Assembly: GCF_900109325.1 (NCBI RefSeq)
Contig: NZ_FNZU01000002.1
Location: forward strand, 1 to 64,000
Reading direction: 5' to 3'
Source: Alkalibacterium pelagium
Lineage (GTDB): Bacteria; Bacillota; Bacilli; Lactobacillales; Carnobacteriaceae_A
DNA: 64,000 nucleotides
The notes beneath the pieces are model-generated. The model saw nothing but the letters and a program-made list of their open reading frames with translations. It did no database searches and was not told the DNA's origin. Shown one piece after another: positions 15,722 through 24,493 of this stretch; position 1 is the first letter of the stretch, and the number at the start of each line of letters is the position of its first letter. The position numbers were made by a program, and so were the translations under genes.

Positions 15722-17386
15722 TCAGTTCACCAAGACGCATGAACTATATGGACCTAGAGTAATTTCAGTATCAGTAACATCAACTTCTCCTACCGACAGG
15801 ACCATTTCTCCAGGAAAGTCTGATGACTTGATCTGATACGTTTCTGTTTCTGAAGAGAAGTTGCAGCAGACAAGGCCTTTCTGATCCTGGTAGGTTCGTT
15901 CATAAACATACAGATTCTCTCTAGTCTCATCGTCCAGCGACCAGTCTCCATCTTTAAATAAATTGGTCTTCTTCAAATCGAGCAGCTTTCTGTAATAGTG
16001 CAGAATGCTGTTCTCGTCTTTCTCCTGATCTCGTACATTATACTTCCTTTCCCGGTTATACTTTATCCAGGGATCAGCATCATCAGTGAAGCCAGCATAT
16101 TTGTCGTCCGTCCACTGCATGATCCCTCGACTACCGTCTCTAGCAGTTAGATTGATATTTTTCATCGCTTCTTCATGACTCCAGCCATATTCCCTAGCCG
16201 AGTTATAAAATTCTCTGACACCTGAATCCGTCACGTTTCCCGGATCGTCAAACCAGGCATTATTCATCCCGATTTCTTCACCGTAATAAATGATTGGAAT
16301 TCCTCTTTGAAGATACAGTAAGGTTGCCATTGTTTTTGCTGTTTCATCACGGTATTCTTCCATATCTCCGTATTTTTGAGGTGCACGCGGACGATCATGA
16401 TTATTCCAGAAAAGAATAGGACCTCCTTTATCGGACAAGGTTTCCTGAAACGCCTTCTGCATGTCCTTAAACTTAGTCATATCTAAGGGAACATGCTGTT
16501 TCTCTTTAGGCAGATCTTCTATCTTATCTTCTTCTTTATCAGTAAAATGCTGAAGAGAAATAATTTTGTCGACCATATTATCATTTGTATACCAATGGAT
16601 CCTCTCAGCATCAGCACTAGTGGCTTCACCAATCATAAAAATCTCTTTTTCTTCTTTATTGATCCGTTCATTCATTTCTGTCAGGTACTCTTTAATCAGT
16701 TTTCCGTTCGAACTGACTTCTTGAGCTGAACCGAAATCTTCAGGATGTTCAGGAAACTCCTTGTCAATGTCGATATAGATGAAGGCATCCATTCTTACAC
16801 CGTCTACTCCCTGATCTGACCAGTAATTAATCACTTCAGCCATTTCTTTTCTCAAAGGCTCGTGATCCCAGTTCAGGTCTGGCATCTGCTCCATAAACAG
16901 GTGGAGATAATACTGGTCTCCGTTCATCTCTTTAGTCCATGCCGGACCTCCGAAGCCAGCCGTCCAGTTATTTGGATAAGGATCTCCTTCTGAGTCTGCC
17001 CAGATATAATAATCGCGGTATGGATCATCTTTTCCTTTCAAAGCACTTTTAAACCAGGGGTGCTGATCGGATGTATGATTAAGGGGAAAATCAAAAATCA
17101 GTCTGAATTCCCTCTTTTTGGCTTCCTCGATAAAGGATCGGCTGTCTTCTTCCGACCCGAACAAAGGATCTACTTTTGTATAGTCGATCACGTCATATCC
17201 ATTGTCTACATGATTGGACAGGACAACAGGGTTGACCCACAAAGTATTGACGCCTAGACTTTTAATGTAATCAAGTTTTTCCTTAATCCCATTGATGTCT
17301 CCGATTCCATTACCTGTGCTATCATTGAAACTCATTGGATAGATCTGATAAATGATTGCATCTTCCCACCATGACTGTCTGTTCAT
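15722..17386 (-). CDS. GH13 alpha-glucosidase (oligo-1,6-glucosidase type)
   Basis: 554 residues, cytoplasmic, no signal peptide. The (beta/alpha)8 barrel begins WWEDAIIYQIYPMSF. Catalytic residues are visible: nucleophile Asp in DGVRMDAF (about 199), acid/base Glu in MIGEAT (about 253) and the stabilising Asp in NNHDRPR (about 330). It hydrolyses terminal alpha-glucosidic bonds of short oligosaccharides; isomaltose-type, sucrose or trehalose-6-phosphate specificity cannot be settled here. No sugar transporter or regulator gene is adjacent, so it stands alone. Confidence 0.9.
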   Translation of the reverse strand: MNRQSWWEDAIIYQIYPMSFNDSTGNGIGDINGIKEKLDYIKSLGVNTLWVNPVVLSNHVDNGYDVIDYTKVDPLFGSEEDSRSFIEEAKKREFRLIFDFPLNHTSDQHPWFKSALKGKDDPYRDYYIWADSEGDPYPNNWTAGFGGPAWTKEMNGDQYYLHLFMEQMPDLNWDHEPLRKEMAEVINYWSDQGVDGVRMDAFIYIDIDKEFPEHPEDFGSAQEVSSNGKLIKEYLTEMNERINKEEKEIFMIGEATSADAERIHWYTNDNMVDKIISLQHFTDKEEDKIEDLPKEKQHVPLDMTKFKDMQKAFQETLSDKGGPILFWNNHDRPRAPQKYGDMEEYRDETAKTMATLLYLQRGIPIIYYGEEIGMNNAWFDDPGNVTDSGVREFYNSAREYGWSHEEAMKNINLTARDGSRGIMQWTDDKYAGFTDDADPWIKYNRERKYNVRDQEKDENSILHYYRKLLDLKKTNLFKDGDWSLDDETRENLYVYERTYQDQKGLVCCNFSSETETYQIKSSDFPGEMVLSVGEVDVTDTEITLGPYSSCVLVN

Positions 17387-17483
17387 TTAATCATTCCTTC
17401 AATATGGATTGTGAACTTGTTTTTATACTATAATAACAGAACCGTTTTTAATAGTCTTTTGGTGTGTCTCAGACATGGCAAAT

Positions 17484-18389
17484 TCAGCCTTTTTCAGAAG
17501 GAACAAGGAATGTCAGAAAACCTGGCAAAACTTCGACATGTGCCGGGAAAGAAGGCCCTTTTTCACCATCGATGGCTACATGTACATCAGGATGGTCAGT
17601 TTTTATCTCCGCTTGTTTGAACGGCAGAACAAACGCTTTCTCCTGTGACTCATTCAAAGTTGATTTCCTGCTCAGCAGTTGGGAAAAAATCGACAGTTTT
17701 TCACTTATAGTGGACTCTTCTACACCTAACATATATAGATGTCCATCATCCACTCCAGCATCATTGAAAAATTGAGGAATACCCATTACTGAATGAGAGG
17801 CCCCTATCAGCAGCAGACTGAGCTTTTTATTGTGACTGACGCCATCCACTTCCATTTCAAAATCATAGCACTCTTCTTCTCTTAATGTTCGGATTCCTTC
17901 TATAAAGTATGCAGCTGTACCGTACCGCTCTTTCTGATCATCACTGACTTCCCAGACCGTTTCAGGCAGGGATCCGGCCGAAATCGAACTCAAAAAGAGC
18001 TGCCCGTTAATTTTTCCGACATCCGCTTTCTGTTCGCGACAGGCTGTCAAATCCCTCACTGCCTCTTCAGGATTTACTGATATATTTAGTCCTCTTGCTA
18101 TATTGTTGACAGTTCCCGACGGTATGATACCAATCGATGGTTTATAGTCCTGATCGATCAGCCCATTGGCCAGTTCAGATACCGTACCGTCTCCCCCAAG
18201 CACAATAATTGATTTATACTGTTTGCAGGCTGCTTCTATTGCAAGATTAGAAATGTCTTCCTTCTTCTCCGTCAATCTGATCTGTGCTTCTCTATTCTGT
18301 TTACCCAGGACATCACGGGCTTTTTTTGCATATTCTTCTGCTTGTTTTTTTCCGGCAGACGGATTTGCAATAATCATGATATCGTTCAT
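17484..18389 (-). CDS. Diacylglycerol kinase-family lipid kinase
   Basis: 301 residues. The DAGK catalytic domain (about 1-125) shows NPSAGK near the start, the nucleotide-binding loop VLGGDGTVSE at about 63-72 and IPSGTVNNIARGL at about 89-101. The C-terminal beta-sandwich domain is typical of YegS/BmrU-type kinases. The family phosphorylates diacylglycerol or a related lipid at the membrane; which one is unknown. It lies between the glucosidase and perR genes with no tight coupling to either. Confidence 0.88.
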   Translation of the reverse strand: MNDIMIIANPSAGKKQAEEYAKKARDVLGKQNREAQIRLTEKKEDISNLAIEAACKQYKSIIVLGGDGTVSELANGLIDQDYKPSIGIIPSGTVNNIARGLNISVNPEEAVRDLTACREQKADVGKINGQLFLSSISAGSLPETVWEVSDDQKERYGTAAYFIEGIRTLREEECYDFEMEVDGVSHNKKLSLLLIGASHSVMGIPQFFNDAGVDDGHLYMLGVEESTISEKLSIFSQLLSRKSTLNESQEKAFVLPFKQAEIKTDHPDVHVAIDGEKGPSFPAHVEVLPGFLTFLVPSEKG

Positions 18390-18455
18390 TACTATCCCTC
18401 TATTCTATATTTCACCTATGGGCATATTGTACTACACTTGTTTCGATATATAGAG

Positions 18456-18493
18456 TAAAAAAGACTGGCGACGTTTATCACGACACCAGTCTT
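18456..18493 (-). terminator. Terminator after perR
   Basis: On the minus strand AAGACTGG pairs with CCAGTCTT (18486-18493/18461-18468), followed by TTTTT. Confidence 0.75.
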
Positions 18494-18503
18494 CAACACG
18501 GTA

Positions 18504-18941
18504 TTAGTTATTCTCTATATTTTTCTGGCAATCAGGACAGAGTCCGTAAATTTCAAGACGATGAGAATTGACTGCAAAACCAGTCAGGTTACTAGCAACT
18601 ACTTCGACATCATCCAGACCAGGGTAATAAATGTCTTCAATTTTTCCACATTCAGAACAAATTGCATGATAATGCTCGGTAGAAGCAAAATCGAACCGGC
18701 TTGAGTTGTCTCCGTACATCATTTCCTTGACCAGACCGAGTTCAGTAAATAGTCTCAGATTATTGTATACAGTGGCTACACTCATACTCGGAAAACGACT
18801 TTCGAGTGCCTTGTAAATTTCATCAGCGGTAGGATGATTATCCTGATCGATCAGATATTCCAGTATGGCATGTCTTTGCGGGGTGATTCTAATATTATTG
18901 AATTTTAAGCGTTCAATGGATTGTTCAACCAGGTAACTCAT
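18504..18941 (-). CDS. perR: Peroxide-responsive repressor PerR (Fur family)
   Basis: 145 residues. Winged helix: RITPQRHAILEYL and the recognition segment SVATVYNNLR. The regulatory metal site matches PerR: H36, D84, H90, H92, D103 (equivalent to B. subtilis H37, D85, H91, H93, D104), where Fe-catalysed oxidation of the His residues relieves repression. Structural Zn cysteines are C95, C98, C135 and C138. Asp at position 84 favours PerR over Fur or Zur. It has its own promoter and terminator and is divergent from the exporter-like gene at 19107. Confidence 0.93.
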   Translation of the reverse strand: MSYLVEQSIERLKFNNIRITPQRHAILEYLIDQDNHPTADEIYKALESRFPSMSVATVYNNLRLFTELGLVKEMMYGDNSSRFDFASTEHYHAICSECGKIEDIYYPGLDDVEVVASNLTGFAVNSHRLEIYGLCPDCQKNIENN

Positions 18942-18983
18942 TACTTATCCATCCTTTTGGTATATTTCCTACTGTCTAAACAA

Positions 18984-19012
18984 ATGATACAGTTTTAAAT
19001 CATTTTTTGCAA
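18984..19012 (-). promoter_or_regulatory. Promoter of perR
   Basis: On the minus strand TTGCAA (19007-19012), 17 bp, then TATCAT (18984-18989), about 45 bp before the perR ATG. No clear PerR box was seen. Confidence 0.6.
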
Positions 19013-19041
19013 CAAGATGTCAGCCTTATGTTCGGTTTTTA

Positions 19042-19070
19042 TTAAAGTTTTAAAGTGTTTGTAGTATACT
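19042..19070 (+). promoter_or_regulatory. Candidate promoter for the exporter-like gene
   Basis: TTAAAG (19042-19047), 17 bp, TATACT (19065-19070), 36 bp before the ATG. The -35 is weak. Confidence 0.4.
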
Positions 19071-19106
19071 TAGTCTAATCATACCAGAAAGAGTGAATCA
19101 AACGAT

Positions 19107-20195
19107 ATGAAAATCGGAGCTAGAACATTTAAAACAAGTCTTGCCGTCTTCCTTTCCTTGCTCATCCCGCTTACTTTAGGTTTTGAAGAAGGCGCCTCAC
19201 TTGCAGGTATTTCGGTCGTTGCTTCCATGCAGCCATCTGTCAAGAAATCGTATCAGACTCTGGTGGATCGTCTGGTTGCGAATACCATCGGCGGTTTCGT
19301 CGCCGTGCTCATGGCCAGTGCTTTTGGAACATCCATCGTCATTATCAGCTTTGCAACAGCCATACTTATTGCCATACTTCATCAGATGAAGCTGAACAAT
19401 GTGATCGGTCTGTCTACAATGACACTAATCATCATCATGCTGTCCACTGATGGAGACATCTATACGAATGCGACGATTCGTGTACTTGCTACATTTATCG
19501 GAGTCGGGATTGCATTCCTAATCAATCGCTTCATTCTCCCGCCTAACTACGAAGAAAAACTATTTCATCTGACTAATCAGGTTACTGATGACCTTACTCG
19601 TTTTACGCGAGTCAGCCTTCGAAAAAATGTTCAGTATTCTCTTATGAGAACTGATCTGAAATCTATAGACAAATCTATCAGTGACATGAAAACATTTCTG
19701 ACTTTCCTCCAGGATACAGAGTGGAGCCGCTGGAGAAAACATGGCGATACATCACTGACTCGTCTTCTAGTTGTCTATCGTCAGTTTATTCGAACGACCG
19801 AAGCAGCATATCACCTGGTCAAGACCTTGCATCAGTCGGAAAATGTTTACAATCATTTCCCTGAAGAACTTCGCGTCCTCCTTAGAGAACGTCTGGAAAC
19901 CCTGATGTCTGCTCATGAACAGATCATCCTGAAATGGAACGGACGAGTTTTACCGCAGGAAGTCAATTTCATCGCCTACAAATCAGATCTCAGGATTACT
20001 TTTATGCAGTCATTCTTTAATGAAGCCAGCCTGGAGTCGTATCTGGAAAACGATTATGGTCAGAGCAATACGGTTATTCATCTGATGTCAGTTGTTCTGA
20101 TTTATGAAGAAAACCTTCAGCATCTGAATAAGCTGGTAAGCAGCTATAAGACCAGTCATAGAAACAATGTGTCAACCGTTGATTCGTTGCATTAA
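19107..20195 (+). CDS. Aromatic acid exporter-family (ArAE/FUSC-like) membrane protein
   Basis: 362 residues. The N-terminal half holds about five to six hydrophobic helices, including the conserved ISVVASMQPSVKKSYQT and NTIGGFVAVL motifs of the ArAE_1/DUF939 family. A largely helical cytoplasmic half follows (from about 145). Homologs export aromatic carboxylates or are uncharacterised (YqjA/YgaE in Bacillus). Divergent from perR, 165 bp between starts, with a strong terminator after it. Substrate unknown. Confidence 0.82.
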   Translation: MKIGARTFKTSLAVFLSLLIPLTLGFEEGASLAGISVVASMQPSVKKSYQTLVDRLVANTIGGFVAVLMASAFGTSIVIISFATAILIAILHQMKLNNVIGLSTMTLIIIMLSTDGDIYTNATIRVLATFIGVGIAFLINRFILPPNYEEKLFHLTNQVTDDLTRFTRVSLRKNVQYSLMRTDLKSIDKSISDMKTFLTFLQDTEWSRWRKHGDTSLTRLLVVYRQFIRTTEAAYHLVKTLHQSENVYNHFPEELRVLLRERLETLMSAHEQIILKWNGRVLPQEVNFIAYKSDLRITFMQSFFNEASLESYLENDYGQSNTVIHLMSVVLIYEENLQHLNKLVSSYKTSHRNNVSTVDSLH

Positions 20196-20266
20196 AAAAA
20201 TAAGGCCCATGAGATGCAGGAATGAACCAGTTCACTCTGGACTATCTCTGCACCTCATGGGCTTTT
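20195..20266. terminator. Bidirectional terminator
   Basis: AAGGCCCATGAG (20202-20213) pairs with CTCATGGGCTTTT (20254-20266), extended by GTGCAG/ATGCAG. A run precedes it and T run follows, between convergent genes. Confidence 0.85.
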
Positions 20267-20291
20267 CGTTACCTATTAAATTAATCTCACA

Positions 20292-21140
20292 TTATTCCCC
20301 ATCAGGAAGACTGACAGGTTCATTTAACTGGTCGGTTACTATGTCAGCAGCGAGCTGCTCACCTTCAGCAGTCAGTGAAAAATCGTCAGGATTATAATAA
20401 GACTCAAGTCCGCTTTCCTGTGCTCTCTCTGTGAACTCTGAATGAAGCGAAATAACTGGGAGATTTCTGACTTGAGCCAGTTCTCTCATCCGGTTCAGGT
20501 AGCTCCGGTAGTCCAGTGAGCGTGAATTAAGCTGATCAATTTCTTGTACGACCGGATAAGGTTCCAGTAGGATTAGTTCAGATACTTCAAGAGCGGCAAA
20601 ACTGTTTAAGATGCTGGTCATATACTGTTCTGTTTCAGCAAGTCCAATATCTCTTATTTTGTCAGGAAGAGCTGGAAGACCGAATAAAATCATGTCCGGA
20701 TTCTCTGCAACGAGAGGCTGTGAGGTCTGTCTGATATACAGTTCGTAGGAATCAAGACCAGCTTCTGTGTAATCAAGGATATCTGCCCCATTTGTTGCTG
20801 CAGATTCGATGGCTTCTGTAACTGAGTTCATCCACTCTGAATTTAAGTCAATATCTCCAAAAAATGCCACGGAAACCTCTTCATTAACTAGTGACAGGTA
20901 ATCAATTCGATCGATATGCGACAATGTATCCAGTCGCCCTTCGTAATCTTCTAAGTCGGCAGAAGGCTCGACAGGTTCTTCTGCAGGCTCATCTTCTCCA
21001 TCTACAGGTTCCTCCTGAATTGTTTCCACTTGCTCTTCGGTCATTTCTTCTCTCTGGTTGGCTGCGTAGCGCTGCCCGAAGAAAATAGTCAGAACACAAG
21101 CGACAAGAAGAATCGGAATACTAATGATGCTCTTTTTCAT
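20292..21140 (-). CDS. Membrane-anchored SGNH-fold protein lacking catalytic residues
   Basis: 282 residues. An N-terminal signal-anchor (about 4-22) is followed by an acidic Glu/Pro linker (31-68) and an SGNH/GDSL-like domain (about 88-272). Block I reads VAFFGDIDLNS, so the nucleophile Ser of GDS is Ile97. Block V reads NPDDFSLTAEG, so the catalytic His of DxxH is Ser255. The fold is inferred from the order of blocks and from LTAEGEQLAADI. Without Ser and His it is unlikely to be an esterase; a binding or structural role at the cell surface is possible. Converges with the exporter-like gene. Confidence 0.6.
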   Translation of the reverse strand: MKKSIISIPILLVACVLTIFFGQRYAANQREEMTEEQVETIQEEPVDGEDEPAEEPVEPSADLEDYEGRLDTLSHIDRIDYLSLVNEEVSVAFFGDIDLNSEWMNSVTEAIESAATNGADILDYTEAGLDSYELYIRQTSQPLVAENPDMILFGLPALPDKIRDIGLAETEQYMTSILNSFAALEVSELILLEPYPVVQEIDQLNSRSLDYRSYLNRMRELAQVRNLPVISLHSEFTERAQESGLESYYNPDDFSLTAEGEQLAADIVTDQLNEPVSLPDGE

Positions 21141-21195
21141 ATTCAGTTGTCCTTTCTTATGTATGATAACTATACTTATTTAAGCTTAAACATAA

Positions 21196-21230
21196 GGAAA
21201 CAGTAGAAGGCTGGGCTGCCTTTCTACTGT
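21196..21230 (-). terminator. Terminator after ntdP
   Basis: On the minus strand ACAGTAGAAAGGC pairs with GCCTTCTACTGT (one bulge), loop AGCCCA, then TTCCTT. Confidence 0.6.
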
Positions 21231-21244
21231 ACCGTTCCTCACAA

Positions 21245-21781
21245 TCATTTCTTTCCGGTCAGCTGTTTGTACCGGTCATACCACAAGTCTACATAACCTT
21301 CTGAAAAAGGGCCTTTTTCCTCGTTGATCCATTCAACTAGAATCTTTATATGCTCCTTTAGAATCAGATCGATTTCATCCGGATAATCCCATTTTCTGCC
21401 ATGCTCTTCGTATTCATCTACGTCCAGCAGACGTTTTTCACCATCTGGAAAAACTTTGACATCAAGGTCGTAGTCGATATATTTAGCTCCTTCTTCATCG
21501 ATCAGAAAAGGCGAAGCCATATTGCAGTAATACGATGTCCCTTTTTGTCTAATCATAGTGACGATGTTGAACCAGTAGTGTTTATGGAAATACACAAGTG
21601 CGGGTTCTCTCGTTTTCCATCGTCGTCCGTCGGATTCAATGACTAAAGTGTGATCGTTACAACCTATCAGGGCATTCTCTGTAGTTTTGAGAACCATTGT
21701 ATCGCGCCAGGTACGGTGCAGACTGCCATCGTGCTTATAGCTTTTGATTGTGATGAACTCCCCTTCTTTCGGAAATTTCAT
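21245..21781 (-). CDS. ntdP: Nucleoside tri-/diphosphate phosphatase (DUF402)
   Basis: 178 residues, full length for the DUF402 NTDP family (S. aureus SA1684, B. subtilis YgaC). It hydrolyses NTPs and NDPs with divalent metal. The metal and substrate residues sit in the beta-barrel core: the conserved [30 protein letters not shown] and [10 protein letters not shown] are all present. It is expected in the cytoplasm. It precedes no tight operon; mutY lies 120 bp upstream in the same direction. Confidence 0.88.
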   Translation of the reverse strand: MKFPKEGEFITIKSYKHDGSLHRTWRDTMVLKTTENALIGCNDHTLVIESDGRRWKTREPALVYFHKHYWFNIVTMIRQKGTSYYCNMASPFLIDEEGAKYIDYDLDVKVFPDGEKRLLDVDEYEEHGRKWDYPDEIDLILKEHIKILVEWINEEKGPFSEGYVDLWYDRYKQLTGKK

Positions 21782-21902
21782 CTATGTTCCAACTTTCTAA
21801 TCATTTTAGAAAAAGTATAGCCTGTTTCCCAAATCTCAAGAGTAATTATATCATAAAATACTCTTGAGGGAAGAATGATTAAACAATTCGGGCATCTAAT
21901 CT

Positions 21903-23084
21903 CTAAAATAAGGTGATTGCATTGACCATATTCCATACTTTTTGAGTCGGAACTGGAAAAGCTATGTCAGAAAAATCATCTGGATGGATCGGATGAAGCG
22001 AGTGACCTGTTACAGTTTCAGCCACTACTTTTGCCTCATATATGGACAGATGCCACTTTAAGTGAGAGAAAATGTGTGTATAAGTCCCTTTCAACGAGTT
22101 GTTAAATGCAATAATCAGACCATACTCTTTTTTGATGTAGTCAACCAGAATCTCAGATTGAACCTGTGTTAATGATTCAGCTGATCCACCGAATGATTTC
22201 CATCCGTCTTCATCAAGTATGTCTGCAGGGATCATGAGAAACGTCCACATACCAGAAAGAACGCCCTCCGATCCTCTCTTTTGAAACAGATATTCTCCTT
22301 TATCGTTCGAAACGGCTAGAGCGATGTAAGCTTCTTCTCTGACTTTTTTCTTCCCTTGTTTTATCGGGTATCTTTCCCATGTTTCATTTAAATATGACGC
22401 ATTAAAGTCCTTGACCGGGCTCGTTTCAGGTTTGTAATTCTTGGGTGTACAAATAGTGGCGCCGAGGTCCATCAAGGCTTGATTAAAATCTCCTGGCCGT
22501 TCCCGATCGATCAGTAATCGAATCATCTCCTCGAAAACCTTACGGCTTGAAGGCTTGCCGATATCAAGCTCGATTTCAAACAGACGGCTCAGCACGCGCA
22601 TGACGTTGCCATCCACTGCCGGCTGAGGCTGGTTGAAAGCTATGCTGCTTACCGCTCCTGCTGTGTAAGGCCCGATTCCTTTCAGACTTTTAATGGCCTC
22701 GTAATCTTCAGGAAAGATTCCGTTATGATCAGCCATGATTTGTCCTGCTGCCACCTTCATATTTCTCACTCTGGAGTAATAACCGAGACCTTCCCATAAT
22801 TTAAGCAGCGTATCTTCAGAAGCTTCTGCCAGATCATTGATTTCCGGCAAGGTGTTAATAAATCTTTCATAGTAAGGAATCACCGTATCAACCTGGGTCT
22901 GCTGAAGCATGATTTCTGAAATCCAGATGTAATAAGGGTTGGATGTTCTTCTCCAGGGCAGATCACGCTTGTTTGCATCATACCAGTCAAGGAGGGTTTT
23001 CTGGAACGCCTCTATCTTATCCTCGTTCCACATAATAATGCTTTTTTCTTTCAGTAAGTCTTTATTCTTCATACAATTAGTCAC
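21903..23084 (-). CDS. mutY: Adenine DNA glycosylase MutY, iron-sulfur cluster lost
   Basis: 393 residues. It removes A mispaired with 8-oxoG. E57 (SEIMLQQTQ) and D158 (AVDGNVMR) are the catalytic pair; the helix-hairpin-helix is LKGIGPYTAGAV. The C-terminal Nudix-like domain keeps the 8-oxoG-sensing FSH in THIFSHLKWH. The usual CX6CX2CX5C cluster is reduced to C212, P219, S222, N228, so no [4Fe-4S] cluster can form. The GTG start overlaps the recX stop (GTGA) with AAGGA 6 nt upstream, implying translational coupling. Confidence 0.95.
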   Translation of the reverse strand: MTNCMKNKDLLKEKSIIMWNEDKIEAFQKTLLDWYDANKRDLPWRRTSNPYYIWISEIMLQQTQVDTVIPYYERFINTLPEINDLAEASEDTLLKLWEGLGYYSRVRNMKVAAGQIMADHNGIFPEDYEAIKSLKGIGPYTAGAVSSIAFNQPQPAVDGNVMRVLSRLFEIELDIGKPSSRKVFEEMIRLLIDRERPGDFNQALMDLGATICTPKNYKPETSPVKDFNASYLNETWERYPIKQGKKKVREEAYIALAVSNDKGEYLFQKRGSEGVLSGMWTFLMIPADILDEDGWKSFGGSAESLTQVQSEILVDYIKKEYGLIIAFNNSLKGTYTHIFSHLKWHLSIYEAKVVAETVTGHSLHPIHPDDFSDIAFPVPTQKVWNMVNAITLF

Positions 23085-24043
23085 TCATCTTCCTTTTTTT
23101 CGTTAATGAACTGATCAATCAGTTCAGATGGATAGCCTTTTGAGTACAAGAAAGCTTTGGTCCGACTGAAAAGATCATATCCTTTATATTTCCTGGCATA
23201 ACGGGTCCAGGCTTTCTCTCCTTGTTTCTTGAGCGCTTCATATTCCTCATCATCCGACTGGTCTACATCCAGATCATCCATGACCAGCTGGATCACATCT
23301 GAATCGAATCCGCTGGTCATCAGCTGCTGACGTACTTTCTGATTCATTTCTCTACTTGATTTGTTACGCTGGCGTTTAAGTACTTTTTCTGCAAGCTTTT
23401 CAGCATTTTCGACCTGGAGTTCAGGAGAGTATTCATCCAGTCCGGTCAGAATGTCTGATTTGCTCAGCCCCTTTTCAACCATAGCGCGCTCGATTTTTCG
23501 GGGACCTTCCAGTTTCAGCAGACTATTTGTACGTACGAAACTCTTGGCATATTCTTCGTCATTGATCAGTCGATGAGTTTTCAGTTTTTCAATGATCGGC
23601 TCGATCGTCTGGTATTCCTTGTCAATTAAATAATCGACGATTTCTTTTTCTGACCTCATTTTATAATTCAGGTAATGAAGAGCAGCCTGATAGCCTTTAC
23701 TCATTTCTCCTTTTTCCCTGAGGGTATCGATTTCTTCTTTAGTCAGCTCTTTGCCTTTAATCAGTCTATGCTGAACAAGGAGATTGTCATCAACTGGAAA
23801 TGCGTACTCATCATTGATGTAAATATTGAATCGGTTCTTAGCCTTTTGAGCCTGAACTTTCGTGATAATATAGGTGTCCGGTTCAGCTGTCTTATTATTC
23901 TGATTTTTCTCTTTCCGAGAGTTGCCGTTCTTACGAGCAGCAGACTTTTTCTTCTGTTTCGGATCAGCATCACTGTTTTTTGGACTTGACGGTCCCAGTT
24001 CGATCAGTTTTGCTGCTTTTTTTATTTCATCTTCACGAGTCAT
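23081..24043 (-). CDS. recX: Regulatory protein RecX with long N-terminal extension
   Basis: 320 residues. It modulates RecA filaments. Three-helix tandem repeats cover about 120-310, with conserved ALHYLNYKMRSEKEI, LINDEEYAKSFVR, GP..IERAMVEKGL and DLFSRTKAFLYSKGY. The first ~60 residues are basic and low complexity (Lys/Asn/Ser), longer than in usual 200-270-residue RecX. The ATG at 24043 has GAGGAGGGG 6-8 nt upstream, so it is preferred over the frame start at 24085. It overlaps mutY by 4 bp. Confidence 0.92.
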   Translation of the reverse strand: MTREDEIKKAAKLIELGPSSPKNSDADPKQKKKSAARKNGNSRKEKNQNNKTAEPDTYIITKVQAQKAKNRFNIYINDEYAFPVDDNLLVQHRLIKGKELTKEEIDTLREKGEMSKGYQAALHYLNYKMRSEKEIVDYLIDKEYQTIEPIIEKLKTHRLINDEEYAKSFVRTNSLLKLEGPRKIERAMVEKGLSKSDILTGLDEYSPELQVENAEKLAEKVLKRQRNKSSREMNQKVRQQLMTSGFDSDVIQLVMDDLDVDQSDDEEYEALKKQGEKAWTRYARKYKGYDLFSRTKAFLYSKGYPSELIDQFINEKKEDE

Positions 24044-24175
24044 TCTGTCCCCTCCTCTATGTCGTGTCTTGTCCCAGTATAGCATGTTTATCCTAAGTTT
24101 TTAATGGTGCGCAGCTCATAGTCGGGATTTGTAAATGTCAGCTCGCCCTCTTTACCAGGCAGTCCTAAATTCTGT

Positions 24176-24215
24176 AAAAAAAGCTAGAACACTCTCAACT
24201 GGAGTATCCTAGCTT
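24176..24215 (-). terminator. Terminator after stress cluster
   Basis: On the minus strand AAGCTAG/CTAGCTT with an inner TACTC/GAGTG, followed by T7. Confidence 0.8.
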
Positions 24216-24222
24216 AATACTA

Positions 24223-24474
24223 TTAAACAGTATCGTCTTTACTTTCAGTATCTGGATTAGGGTTTAAATCCAGCTCCACTTCGTTTCCGGGAGACTCTCC
24301 TTTGGCTTTCCTGTCCACTTCTTCTTCTGACAGTTTATCTCTCAAGGGACGATCCTTGATGTACCCAAGAGGAGCAGAAGTGTCAGGAGAAACGACATGA
24401 TTATATGCGGGGTCGTCTCCACCATTATTTCTTTCATTATGGTTAGGTCTCTTTAACTCATTATCTTTTGACAT
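24223..24474 (-). CDS. Small hydrophilic acidic protein, unknown function
   Basis: 83 residues, no hydrophobic segment, rich in Asp, Glu, Asn and Pro, so probably disordered. AAAGGATG precedes the ATG. It is the last gene of a three-gene minus-strand unit with the SDR and the YflT-like stress protein, 19 bp after the SDR, which suggests a stress-linked role. No family recognised. Confidence 0.65.
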   Translation of the reverse strand: MSKDNELKRPNHNERNNGGDDPAYNHVVSPDTSAPLGYIKDRPLRDKLSEEEVDRKAKGESPGNEVELDLNPNPDTESKDDTV

Positions 24475-24493
24475 ACTATCATCCTTTACTTTG

